DNA from: Tetradesmus obliquus
Taxonomy: Eukaryota > Chlorophyta > Chlorophyceae > Sphaeropleales > Scenedesmaceae
Direction: 5' to 3'
Length of the DNA: 64,000 nucleotides
Assembly (NCBI GenBank): GCA_030272155.1
Contig: CP126200.1
Location: forward strand, 620,001-684,000
The stretch's first letter is position 1; every line of letters starts with the position of its first letter. Shown here piece by piece: positions 10,276-21,622 of the stretch. The notes beneath the pieces were generated by a model. It was not told the origin of the DNA and searched no databases. It saw nothing but the letters and a program-made list of their open reading frames with translations. A program made the position numbers and the translations under genes.

Positions 10276-12876
10276 TCAGCATACACACACAGCTGTGGGA
10301 TGCTTGTATCTGGCGCAGCAGCAGCAGCAGCAGTAGCAGCCGCAGCAGCATGACAGCAAGCTGCTCAAGGTCAAGCACGACTTCAAGTGCTTCAAGTGAT
10401 CACCAGTCGACCGCGAGCATGTGACGCAGCAGCACAGCAGCAGCAGCAGCGGCAGCAGCAGCAGTGATGGCAAGCTGGTGAAGGTGAAGCACAACTGCCC
10501 AATAACTCACACAATTGTTGGGAGGCTTGTATCTGGTGCAGCAGCAGAGCAGTAGGACAGCAAGCCGCCGCCACCGCAGCAGCAGCAGCGACGGCAAGCG
10601 GCAGAAGGTGAAGCAGGACTTCAAGCGGACCACGCAAGTGGCGGGATGACGCATACATCCTTCTGTCTTGGGGAGTAAACGGCACAGCAGTTGCAGCAGC
10701 AGCGATGACAAGCCGCTCCAGGTGAAGCACGACTTCAGTTGAATCCGCATATGGCAGGATGGCGGGTGAAGTCTGCTGTGTGGCGCAAGAATTTGGCAGT
10801 ATTTGGCGCAGCCGCAGTGCCAGGGATCCTGCAGTCAGTGCATGCTGGCTGGTATTAGCCCTTGAGGGCAGCACTTTTTTTGACTAGTGGCACGCAGGAT
10901 GATGGCAGCAGGGTTTATGGGATGATGATGCGGCAGGCGCATGTAGCTGCTATAACTCGCCAACAAACAGGGTTGTGCAGCAATACCTCCCCACTGGCAA
11001 CCAGCAGGACTTGCCAAACACTTTTTGCACGCAGCAGGCCATCATGCGGCAAGCAAGCTGCTTGCATGCTAGCAGGTTGAAAATCATTGTTGAAGTGCGC
11101 GGATGCGCGCAACTGCATCTGCATGTGCATGGCAGGATGGTACATACGCATACGCTTTTGTTTTCATTCAAGTAGGTTGCTGTAGACTACTACACCCTTG
11201 ATCTGCAGGGTGCGTCACTGCAGTTGAAACACTGTGCATGTGTCGTTGCAGTTGTGTGTATATGCTTGTGCTGCAGCTCAGCTGTGGATGTTGCAGGGCC
11301 CTGCTACTCTTGGCTCATCAGATTGTGTATGGCACATGCGGCACCTGCTGGGCTGCTGCTGTGTCTATGTCTTCTTCTATAGAAGGGGCGGGGACGGGGC
11401 AGGGAAGAGGGTGGTAGGGTTTGAAGGGCAGCCTGTGGTTGGCCTGGGTTTCTGTTGTACTTTTAGCAGCGGCCTCCGCAGAACCCAGGGGTGTTGGACT
11501 TGTGGCTAGTTGCGTGCTTGGCACTTTCTGTGCCTGGGCAGTGTGCAGTTGTTATGTGAACAGTGTGTGCCGTTTGTGTATGCTTTCCTTCAGCAATGCT
11601 TGCTGGGCGCAGGGTGCAAGCATGGCAGCATCCGTATGCTGCATGCGACCTCCTTGCCCCTCAAAAAGAAAAAGAACAAGCGGCGGCGCAAGCTGCCTTG
11701 GTTTCGTGGCTGGTTTAGGTGCTTGACTGCCTGCAAAGGCAGTTGAAGTTTGCGTAACAGGTGTGGCTGGGGTGGCAGGCTGAGCAGCCGGTTTGGTTGC
11801 TTGGCTGCTGTTTGATAGGCCAGCTGTGAGGCATTTCTTGTTGCTGTTGTTGGTTGTGTCACGGCCCCGACCATGAAATGGTGTCCCGCTCGTGGGTGAA
11901 TTGTTGTTTGTTGCAATCAGCAGCACAATAGTGTTGCACCGTTGCTGTGGCTTAAGTTGTCCAGAAGTGTGTTCAGGCATGTTTGGAATGTGGTGGCTGG
12001 GGATGCCAGCAGTTCAGCTACAGTGGGCTCAGCCAGGCTGGTCAGGTCATTATCACAACGGTTGGCTTTGCACCTGCATGTTGAAGCACTGCTGTTACCT
12101 GACAGCGCAAAGGGAGGCTTTTGCTGGATGGATGTATGTTCTGGCCAGGATGCCGTCTAGGCATTTCTAGCCACGCTTGTTGATGTAGGCCCCATGCAGG
12201 CCCTGCTGGTGTCAGGCTTGCTGCCGGCGCCAGCGCAGAACTTCAGTTGCATGTCCGTGTGTGTGTGACCATTGCTGTACAGCCAGAAGTACTGCTGCTG
12301 CCATCTACCCACCGCGTGTTGGTCTAGAAAAGGCATGTCTGCCTGTTCTTAGCAGGAGACACTCTTGCATGGTCCTGGTGCAGCCTGGCTGGCGGCTTTT
12401 CAGATGATGTTCACAGTGAGTCACGGTGCTGTGGTGGCCCGTTGAGTGGAGTACCGATGCAAGCTCTGGTCAGGAGGTTCTTGAGCCAGTTACAAGTTTG
12501 GTGAAGCATCGGCCTGTGCTGGCACAGCTCTTGTGCTGTAGGGCCGAGCACGGTGAATCAGCATATGGTAACTGAACTGTGTGCCTTGCTCGTATAACCC
12601 AGCTCTCGCTTCTGAAATGATGCGTAAAAAAAACAGGCGTTTTGCGCCTTCTTTCAGCGAGCCCACCAAATTAAGCCACGAATGACAATGTCGCTGTTCG
12701 GTGTCGGGTGGATCTATACGGCACCACTCCACGTTGTCGCCACATTGATGGTTTCAAAATGTTGTCGTAAGCTGATATAGACACGCAACACACTATAGAA
12801 GCACGTCCGGATAGGAGTTGCCAACAAGCATCTTTTCATAGACAGTCCACGCTAAGCATATAAGCAGCTTTTAATA
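10276..12876. other. Intergenic region between the two CBM20 genes
   Basis: Apart from the C-terminal repeats I see no supported gene. One short plus frame near 11510-11746 ends with a Lys/Arg-rich stretch (LPLKKKKNKRRRKLPW) but lacks family resemblance and clear splice context. The rest is GT-rich sequence typical of this genome's noncoding DNA. Confidence 0.45.
10358..10742 (+). repeat. Degenerate repeats of the CBM20-1 C-terminal codons in the 3' flank
   Basis: The final coding segment (SSSSSDGKPLKVKHDFK) is followed after the stop by four diverged copies near 10351-10398, 10457-10492, 10582-10625 and 10703-10740. All retain an AGCAGC run and a version of GGCAAGC..AAGGTCAAGCACGACTTC. They are out of the coding frame set and probably lie in the 3' UTR. 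Confidence 0.8.
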
Positions 12877-15332
12877 ATGCAGACATCGTTGTTGACTCGA
12901 AAGAGTGCCGCCGCTGGCCATAGCATAGCGTCGCAAGGCAAGCTTACCAGCAAGTTGCCGTCCCGCGCCTGTCTTCTAGGCCACCAAGTGAGCAGCCAGC
13001 ACAGTCACGAGAGCACGGAGCCACCTCCAAGTAGTATAACGACCTTACGGGTCGACGCCGGAACCTGCCTCGCTGTCCGCCTTCACTGACCCTTTCCTCG
13101 TTTTGGCATCCGCCTTCTTCTCTGCCACCTTCCGCCGGGTATCCAGCACGCACAACAGCCTTGCAGGCACAGCTTGGTTTCCCAAGCATTCCAGCAAGAC
13201 TATGCAGCAGGTGGTGGTGCAGCAGCGCTTGCTGCTGCTGACCCTTGCAAACAGCAGCAGCTGCTGCAACACCGACTCCCATACTTCGCAGTGCAGCCGC
13301 AGCTCTCGGAAGAACCCCACAGCAGCACCGACTACCCAGTAGACATTGCGTGAGTGACTGCTACTTCGGCACACTGCCAGCGCTGTTGGCGCCAAACGTG
13401 TTTGACCGCTGTGTACATGCCAGGCAAACACTGTGACCAGTTGAAGTTCCCGTTTTTGTTACCTTTGGTGTGCACCTTGGGTTAACCCAGTATTTATTGC
13501 AAATGCCTTTGCCTGACACCAAGTGTAACAAGCATTTCATAGCCTTACACCCTCTACTTATTCTTCTCCCTTTGCAGGACGCTGCTGCACAAAAACAACG
13601 CAACCGAGACATTGATAGAGCTTCGAGCAGCCCGCATCACTACCCTCCACAGTGTGCTTGCCAGCCGTGGCTTCGCAGTGCCAGCCGCGGCCACACTTGC
13701 AGCAGCAGATGTGGCAGCAGCAGACGAAAGCTTGCAGGAACAACAGCGGCTTGCAGGAAACACAGCAGCAGCACTACTGCTGGATGACTCATCCAGCTTT
13801 GACGAGGTGCAGCAGCGGAACCAGCAGCTGATGCGCAAGAGCCGGGCTCAAAATGTGCAGATTCAAGCCATGGAGTCAGTGCTGAACACAGCCGGCGTGC
13901 CGCTGCCCCGCCGCACACTGGACAGCACATCGCTCAGCAGCTGCAGCTCCTGCAGCTCCATGTCAAGTGGGGATGATCAGTCCCCAGCAGCAGCCAGCAG
14001 TGTTGCTGTGCCAGCGCGCACACCGGTGATTGCTGCTGCTTGTGTCATTCCGAAGCCCCAGGAGGTGAGGGCACAAGACTCAGCATTGGTGTTTTTGTGC
14101 ATAGCTTATACGCACGACACGGTGACAGAGTTATGCAGGCACATGTAGGGCAAAAGACAGCCAGCTGTGCTGCAAGCTGTGGCATGTTTCTGCAGCGTGA
14201 CTCAACAGCACGAGTCAGGAGCATGACTCAGCAGTAGGACTAATCAAAGTCCTGTACTGCGCAGCAGGGAATGCTTTTGCTGACCAGATAAATATCCCTA
14301 CTGCGCGCCATTGTTCACCAACCCTGCTTTGCTGTGTCCTGCCTGATGTTTTCGTCAGGTGCGCCGGCACACCATCAGGTGCGAGTTCAAGGTGCACTGC
14401 GACATGCAGCTGGGTGACCATTTGATGGTGGTGGGCAGCCACCCCGCGCTGGGCTCCTGGGACGCTGAGCACGGCGGCGCACTGGCGCTGAGTCAGCTGG
14501 CAGGCGAGCGCGGCGTATGGAGCGGCATCATGAGCCTGGACTGGCCGCTCAGGGACTACAGCTCCAAGATGGTCTCCTTTAAGGTGGGCGGGGCAGGAGA
14601 CAGCTGCTGCTTTGTGTACAGGACATGTGTGCGCCCTGCACAGTTTGTCTGTGAGGTATGCAGACGCTGTCGAACTCTGTTCAGGGCTGTATAGGCGCAC
14701 ATGAGGCAAGCTTTTGCTGTTGTCAGCATGCCTGGCTCTGCTGCGCTCCAAGGACAACACCAAGATGGTGACTCATTCTGTACCTGCTCTGCGTGCCTGC
14801 ATCGCCTTGCAGGTTGTGGTGCAGCGTGCTGATGGCAGCATGGAGTGGCAGAAGGGCGACTCCTTTGAGATGATCCTGGGCCCCCTGATGGGGCACCATG
14901 TGACTCCTGCCGTAGCTGATGTGCACTTTGAGGGGTGAGTGCGTGCACTGCTTCTGTCGCGCTCGGTGTACGTCGCATGCAAGCATGCAGCTGACAGGTG
15001 TGCGTGCTCTGCGTGCGCTGCCAGAAAGTCATTTCTGTGTTGATTGCCTCAAGGCATAACGCACTGCAATCTCTCACTCGTGAACATGCGTTTTGACTAG
15101 TTGCTGCTTGCCTGCTCCTCCCCCTGTCATGGTGTGCAGGACCTCGCGCGATGGCCTGCCGCTCAACTACCAAGAGGCCTGTGCCTCGTACTACAACAGC
15201 CACTACGATGCAGAGGTGCCGGAGGCCTATGCGCGCAAGAAGGCTGCGCACGAGGTGCAGCAGAGCATCAAGCGCCTGCGCGCAGCGGTGACGCCCAGCC
15301 CGGCTGGCAGCACAGCAGGCGCCGCATGCTGA
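12877..15332 (+). CDS. CBM20 starch-binding domain protein 2, probable plastid targeting
   Basis: Six exons join in phase: 12877-12987, 13147-13349, 13578-14064, 14359-14583, 14813-14934 and 15140-15332, giving about 446 residues. Exon 1 encodes 37 residues starting MQTSLLTRKSAAAGHSIA with no acidic residues, as in a plastid transit peptide. Residues from about 105 to 215 are Ala-rich and helical, with a Gln/Arg-rich stretch (FDEVQQRNQQLMRKSRAQ) that could form a coiled coil. CBM20 follows at about 268-383: IRCEFKVHC, GDHLMVVGSHPALGSWD, GVWSG, and QRADGSMEWQKGDSF. The C terminus (LNYQEACASYYNSHY) is unidentified. Same strand as CBM20 gene 1 and 2.6 kb downstream, but the proteins are alike only in the CBM20 fold. 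A role in starch binding is inferred; no enzyme domain is present. Confidence 0.8.
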
Positions 15333-18300
15333 TGCAGCAGCAGCTGCCAAAGAGCCGCAGCGCGTGTGTGGGACACACAGCCTCTGTGCTGCAGTGCAAC
15401 ACGCTGCGGTCGTGTGGTTTGCCGCTGGGTTGTGGTGCCAGGTTGTTGTGGTGCAGGATTGGGTATTGCAGCAGGTGCAGCCGCAGCCGGCCACCAAACA
15501 GTTGTTACAGATGTGGTGGCACAGCAAGAACCAGGCAGGGCAGAAGGCCCCTGCTGGGTGGCTGGATGCAGTTTGCTCTAGGTAGGAGAACACGATGGCC
15601 GCACTTGGCAGCAGGCAGTCTGCGCAGATAGCTGCGCGGCTGCTGCACACCACCGTTGTGACGAGTAGTCCAGCTGTGCATGTGTTGGTTACGCGGGTTG
15701 GCGCGTGTGCTTGCATCGGTGCTTGTCTGGTGGCAGCACAAGCTTCTTGTTGTTGTTGCTGTTCTGGAGCAAAGAGGCACGCATGTGTGTCGCCTGGGGA
15801 TGCAGAATGCGTGTGTCAGGTGGCGGCCAGTTTCTGCTGGGTGAGGGGACACATTGGGTTGCGTTCTTCGGATCGTCGGGCGGACATAGGGGTGCAGCAC
15901 CCCCCGCTTCTGCGGGTGCAGTGTTCAGCTGCTTGGTGCATCTCACCCCTTGTGTCTTTGTGCAGTGTATTGTTTCGCGTCTGGTGCTGCAGGCTGACGT
16001 GTGTCAATGCTGTGCTGTGTCAGTCATGTGCAGGAGGATCACAGCCTCTTTACACACATGTGCTGGCGCAACCCAAAATGCATTGCGTCAAAATTTGTTA
16101 CCAAAAATTGTTCACGCCAGCGGCTTTTGTGGAGGCTGCCGTGAGCGTCGCTGTGCACCGAGTACGTGCACGGCACTGCACTTGGATCCTTTGTTTGCGC
16201 ACGCAGGCGTGTTGCTTGCATGCGCCGCATGTAGGGCGGCCTCCTCATGCAGTTACACGTTACCAGTTGGCACCTGCAGCAGCCTGCAGCATAATCAGCC
16301 ATCAAAAAACACCCCAATCAGCAGGGCATACACCCATTTTGGGAGGCCTTGCTCTCTTTATTCAGCAGCCGTGGCAGCAAGGGTTGCGCGGGCTCGGTGC
16401 TGCGCATCATTCGTACCTTGAGCAATGCAGCTGTGCTCAAGGGGCTGTGCAGGGCACATGGCAGCAGCTCTGCTGCACCTGTGCCCACCTAACCATAGCT
16501 GAGTGCATGCATGCACCTGCGCACTGCCCCAGGATCTGAAATACGATCCTCTAGCAGCAGGCGAACAGCCTGTCGACCCTTTGCATTTCTTGGATTTGTG
16601 CATCTGCAGCGTTCTTTGTCCGGCCTGTGTGTTATGGGATAACCATGCGCATCATTGCGTGGACCAGCCAGCACGTGTGTGTTTGTGATACTTACGGAGG
16701 GATCTGTGTTTCCATGTAGTGGTATGTGTGTGTCTGCCATAGCAGAGCACGTTTCACCAATATATGTGCAGCTGTTCTCACAGTGCATCTTATGTTGCTA
16801 ACAGGGGTTTGCTTTGCTAAACCAGCAGGCTTGGCCATTGGATGGGACTTGTCTTTCAGTCTTTGTGAGAGAGGGGTGTCGTGTGCGCCTTGCGGCTCAC
16901 GCACGCACTGCCGCTTGCTCTATATTTCTAGCTAAGGTGTCGGTGATTGTCAGGAAACTCACAGATCACATGTTGGCTGGCTGGTCTCTGGGTGTGCCTG
17001 CAAAGGCATGCGTGCTGTGTTGCAGCGAGTGCGCAACCAGCACACTGGCCACATGCATTGCAGAGGCAGGATGGCGGGCGAGGAGTGGGCTTCGAGTGTT
17101 GTTGCTCTGCGACATATGTGACAGCTCACCCATGTGCTGCTCATGTCTGTCTATGTTGGTCACACACAGTGTTTGAGCCCTGAGGACGAGCCTGACATCG
17201 CACTTGTTCAGGTGCCTGCAGCAACGTGCCTGTTTGTTGTTCTGTATCTTGTGAACAGCAGCGCGTTTTGTCTTTCACCCTGTGATCCAGAAGCGGTGAC
17301 AACAGCATCTTATCCAAGCCTGGCACATCTCACATGTGTTGGGGGTGGTGGCCGGCCTGTACATTACCATCTTCTTGGGCAGATACGGCCGCCTAAACCT
17401 TCTGTTGCGGCCTGCGCTGGTGCTCACTGACATCAACAATTACAGCCACAGCATGTGCCGAGTGGCAGCTGATTCACTCATGGTGCATGTTCTTTTTTTG
17501 ACGGATTGTGGTAGGCTGCAGGCGCCTGGCTGGGGAGTGGCGCGGATTGCCTCCTTCTTGATTGTTGCACTCACCTGTGGCAGTGTTCCCTGTCACGCTG
17601 CATGATGGGCACCTGCCACCCTGTTGAGGGGCAGAACTGCACTTAAAAACTGACAGGCGCATGGTCGGGAGGCGGTTGGTCTCATTTTGACTGGCCAGCT
17701 AGGTGCGCGTTGCGCTGGAGAATCCGTCACTGCTGCTGCCGCCTTTGTGGCAGCGTGCGCGGTTGATGCCTTCGCGTCACGTGGCAGTCATGCATGTTGG
17801 TGTGTGCTGGCGCCAGCTTCTGTGTTTTGGAGCAAACTCGGCGCACGCAGTGCTGGTGGTTGCCACACAGGTGCATGTCGCGCTGTGCTCGGCTCCGGAT
17901 GCGCAATGATGTGAAGTCTGCTCACGGGAGCGGCCTGTTGCAGTGCTGTTGGTATAACACCTGCCTGCAATGGCTTGGATCTCCTGTGTCAGATGGATTG
18001 GGGAGAATGGGGTGGGGCAGGGGTTCAACACACAGTTTTTGAGGTGAATGGGTGGGAACAGCGGACAATTCGATTGGGCCAGCATTTGGACAATAGTTTG
18101 TGTGGCATTGACAGCTGACAGCACGTGTGTGCTACGCATCATGGCTGTGTTGCTGTTGTTCAGGTGTGTGGTTGGCAGCAACTGTCAGCAGAGCCGGGTG
18201 TGCCATTGTGCACCGTGCTGCTGTTGCCATGTGATCTGTGGGCATGCATTGTTGGCATGTACTGGTACGGGTGTCTTGTTGTGCCAGGGCTGTGGCTCGT

Positions 18301-19710
18301 GTGGTGCTGGTGCGCTCAGCACGCCAACTAGTTTGAGTACTCGAGGGATTTGTGTGGCATTGACAGCTGACAGCACGTGTGTGCTACGCATCATGGCTGT
18401 GTTGCTGTTGTTCAGGTGTGTGGTTGGCAGCAACTGTCAGCAGAGCCGGGTGTGCCATTGTGCACCGTGCTGCTGTTGCCATGTGATCTGTGGGCATGCA
18501 TTGTTGGCATGTACTGGTACGGGTGTCTTGTTGTGCCAGGGCTGTGGCTCGTGTGGTGCTGGTGCGCTCAGCACGCCAACTAGTTTGAGTACTCGAGGGA
18601 CGAGCCAGGAGAGGGTGTTGACTTGTGCGGCAACAGACCGGGTGCGACCTGCGCACTGCTGCAGACATTTGACCCTGCTTGCATGCCGTGCGTGCCTATT
18701 TTGTTTGCACTCTCAGTAATGATGCAGCGCAAGTGGCCTGGTACACGAAGGGACTGAGCACGAGGCGGATGTGCGCCTGTCATTGGCAGATGGTGACGCT
18801 TGCATCATTGTGTAAACGGGCACTGCTTGATCCAGTCTTGTGCTGCACAGATGATGGGGGTTGATCAGCCGCCTGGGATTATGAGCAGAAGCCTACGTCT
18901 GTGTTGTTGAGCGGTGATGTGCTTCATCCTGGTGCAACCCACTGCTTGGCCTGTAAGTGGGGCTGTGCGGACTCTGGAAAGTATGCGTACGCATCTGGCT
19001 GGCGTATGTTTGTGTGGTGACAGTGTAACCCTTTCAAGTTATCAAATAAATTGCAGCATGTTCCCAAGCTCACCAATAGACGGAGACTGCTGCTGCTGAA
19101 ACGCTGCTGACGGCGGTTTACATAGAGAAGCAGCACACGCAGGCGACGGAAGGTGCTAACCATCTTGCAACAATGTAGCTCTGCCTATGTTCACCTGAGT
19201 TGCCCCCAGCCCACCTTCCCCTCTGCATGCAAGCGTGCAGTGAAAGGAAGCGCCGCAACATGAGCGGACCCTGTGTGCCAGCAACCAATCATTGAATGAA
19301 TGCATGCGGCCTGATACGGTGGGAGGCTGTGCACGGCCCTCATGTTCACACCCCTTGGTGCTGCAAGACAAAGAGTGTACACTCATGTACATGTAGTTGA
19401 TTCACATATTCAAGGTGGGGCGCAACGGGGCTGGTACAAAGCGGTTCAGCCACGTGGCACTGTAGCATGCATGCCCTTCGGGTGACCTTCATCAGCCAGC
19501 TGCTGGGGTGTCGAGCTATAAAGTACGTTGGCGTCTTTGCACTGCTCGGGAGTCTCATCACGGCCAATGTGTAGCAGACCGCGGCCTCGAGTGCAGTCAG
19601 GAACGTACACCGACCAAACGTATCCGGTTTTTTCAATGCGACGCAGCTGACAGGACAGCGGCCGCCTGACATTGCAGACTCATGTACTAGATAACTACCT
19701 TCCTAGAAGT
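15333..19710. other. Long gene-poor stretch
   Basis: About 4.4 kb without a gene I can support. A 314-codon open frame at 15595-16539 is Cys-rich, lacks any recognisable motif and looks like chance. The stretch contains the 252-bp tandem duplication at 18097-18600. The first bases after 15332 are presumably the 3' UTR of CBM20 gene 2. Confidence 0.45.
18097..18600. repeat. Perfect 252-bp tandem duplication
   Basis: Two adjacent copies, 18097-18348 and 18349-18600, appear identical base for base, both starting TTTGTGTGGCATTG and ending ACTCGAGGGA. No gene lies in them. Identity suggests a recent duplication, or an assembly artefact. Confidence 0.9.
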
Positions 19711-20422
19711 ATGTCAGCGACCGTGGCTGCGCTGTGGTGTTTCCTATGCGTGCTGGGTGCGGGTGAGATTAGCTTGCAAGAGGCAGCAGTCAGGCTAGCC
19801 CTGCACATGGTATGCTTTGCACAGAGCTGTGGACATCTTGAGTGCCTGGGTTGGCCTGCAGAAGGAACCTGCATGAATACCAAGTTCTCTTGAACAATGA
19901 GCAAGCGGCGACAGCAGCTTTGTCTTTGCATGCCAACAGAACACCAGCATGAGTGTGCTGCTTACTCAGCACACCAGCAGCAGCAGGCCTCGTGACACCA
20001 CCACAGCTCAATAATCAAGCTGTAAATATATAAGTTATCATCGCTCCACTGTCTGCAGTGTGTGCAGATGGCAGTGCACTGAAAGGCAGTGCACTGGCAG
20101 CAGCTGCTGCCCCGGCAAGCAGTGTAGCCTGCCCCCCAGGAAGTGAGCATGCAGCATGGCCTGCCAGCATGTCAACCTTGATAGGCTATTGCACATGTTG
20201 CTGAAGCAGCACCTGTGGCTCCTTCATCTTCACACTTCTTCAAACATGCAGCAGCTCATTGCATTGCGATGCCTAGCATGGTGCCTGCTGCCATTGCTAT
20301 GCTGCCGGCAGCCTTGCACAGCAGCCTGGCCAGACACAGCACGTCACACAAAATGAGCCAAATCAACATGGCACATGTATGGTTTAAGCCCCGAAGCCTG
20401 ATCAAGAATGAAACCTGATGAC

Positions 20423-20458
<36 letters not shown>

Positions 20459-20933
20459 AGGCAAGGGTCCTGCACGCGTCTCGATCCGCTACAGGCCCAA
20501 CAACAAAACAGACCTCTGCCTCACTGCACACTCAGCAGCAGGCGGCAGCGCCAACGCTGCCAAGCAGCTCATCGTGGCAAAGTGCACGGGTCGGGCCCAG
20601 CAGGTATTCAATATAATAGGCGACACCTCCCCGACCTGCGACTTCTACATGAAGTTTGTCACATTTGAATTCAAACCGAGCGCAGCCGCACGCGCCAGCT
20701 GCGTCGGCCTGCAAGGCAGCCCTCAAGATGCAAAGCCAGGCACTCCGCTACAGCTTCTGGATTGCTCGGCAGCGCTGCAGATGGCATGGAACTATCCAGG
20801 GCTTGGGGCGCCTTACAGCTTCCTGTCACTGCCGCAGCTGCTGGCAATGGATGTGGCCAGGGGGACTAGGCAGGTGCAGCTGGCGCGGCTTGCAGGAAGT
20901 GGCAATGTGTGGGAACCAGTGGCTGCTGGCTGA
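19711..20933 (+). CDS. Small secreted protein with ricin-B-like (R-type lectin) repeats
   Basis: Two exons, 19711-19762 and 20461-20933, join in phase (split Gly codon) to give 174 residues. Exon 1 is a signal peptide: MSATVAALWCFLCVLGAG, a hydrophobic core followed by small residues. Exon 2 shows two repeats that resemble the ricin-B beta-trefoil: LCLTAHS...LIVAKCTGRAQQVFNI, then CVGLQGSPQDAKPGTPLQLLDCS...LQMAWNYP, ending VWEPVAAG. Four or more cysteines are available for disulfides. The family binds galactose or other glycans. The QxW signature is only approximate, so sugar binding is uncertain. The 698-base intron ends in a 37-base CTG run used as the acceptor. No neighbour suggests a pathway. 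Confidence 0.65.
20424..20460 (+). repeat. CTG microsatellite forming the lectin-like gene's 3' splice site
   Basis: Eleven or so CTG units end in CTGTTGCAG at 20460, directly before exon 2. There is no other pyrimidine tract near the acceptor. Confidence 0.75.
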
Positions 20934-21622
20934 GGGCTTGCAAGCTTGTGTAGTGTAGTGGCGTATGTAGGTGTATTTTTTGGTATGAATTCATGTTTAC
21001 ATGCCCAGGCACCGAGTATGGTCAAACTATTGTGCTGAGGCCCCTGTTGATGATGTGTTGTGCACTGTGGATTGCCTGCCAGATTTGCTGCTGTGCTCCT
21101 GATGTAAAAAGGGTCCCACCAGCAACCAGAAGAGTGTGCAAGTGCATGATCAGGTTGCGGTGCTTTCTGCTGGCTGGCTGTGTTACGGAGTGTTGCGCAA
21201 TCCCTGGTTGTAGCGGATGTTCTGCCGTCAGTCACATGTAACTCTGCTATGCTTGCGCGCATCAGCCCATTGATGCTATGTCCTGGTTGCAGCTGAGGTG
21301 ATATGGTGTAGCAGACTGCTGCAACTTGTCTCCGTGTGTTCGGCGGCAGACGTTTTTGAATTAAAGTTAAACACAATGTGCCGTGGTAGCGAATTGCAGT
21401 GTGTGGGATATGAGCCTGCAAAGCAACCATCCGTCACCCAAAAAAAAGTAGTCATGTAGTGCTATCAAGCGAGCTGCACATCAAGCTCCATCCGCCTGCC
21501 TCAAGCATACAGGTGGAGGATGTATAGTTCAGGGGCGCCGCCCCTGGCCACCTTCACCTCAGAGCCTCATCTTACCCAGGAGCTGCAGAGCTGCCTGGGT
21601 AGTCCCTCACTCACTCGCTCAT
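20934..21622. other. Convergent intergenic region
   Basis: The plus-strand lectin-like gene and the minus-strand PHD/GTPase gene end towards each other here. I see no coding exon; both 3' UTRs should lie within it. Confidence 0.4.
21103..21107 (+). terminator. Possible TGTAA polyadenylation signal
   Basis: TGTAA, the usual poly(A) signal of chlorophycean algae, occurs 170 bases after the lectin-like stop codon. A five-base match is weak evidence alone. Confidence 0.3.

Noticed and set aside
11510..11746. Lys/Arg-rich short frame that could be a ribosomal-protein-like exon
   Set aside because: The basic run is short, there is no family match and no convincing splice signals around it.
12855..12866. 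TATA box for CBM20 gene 2
   Set aside because: The ATATAAG lies only about 13 bases before the ATG, too close to place a transcription start and 5' UTR in the usual way.
14556..15716. 386-codon minus-strand open frame
   Set aside because: It is antisense to CBM20 gene 2 exons 4-6 and has no recognisable motif.
15595..16539. 314-codon plus-strand open frame
   Set aside because: Cys/His-rich, no domain, no splice or codon-bias support, and it lies in GT-rich noncoding sequence.
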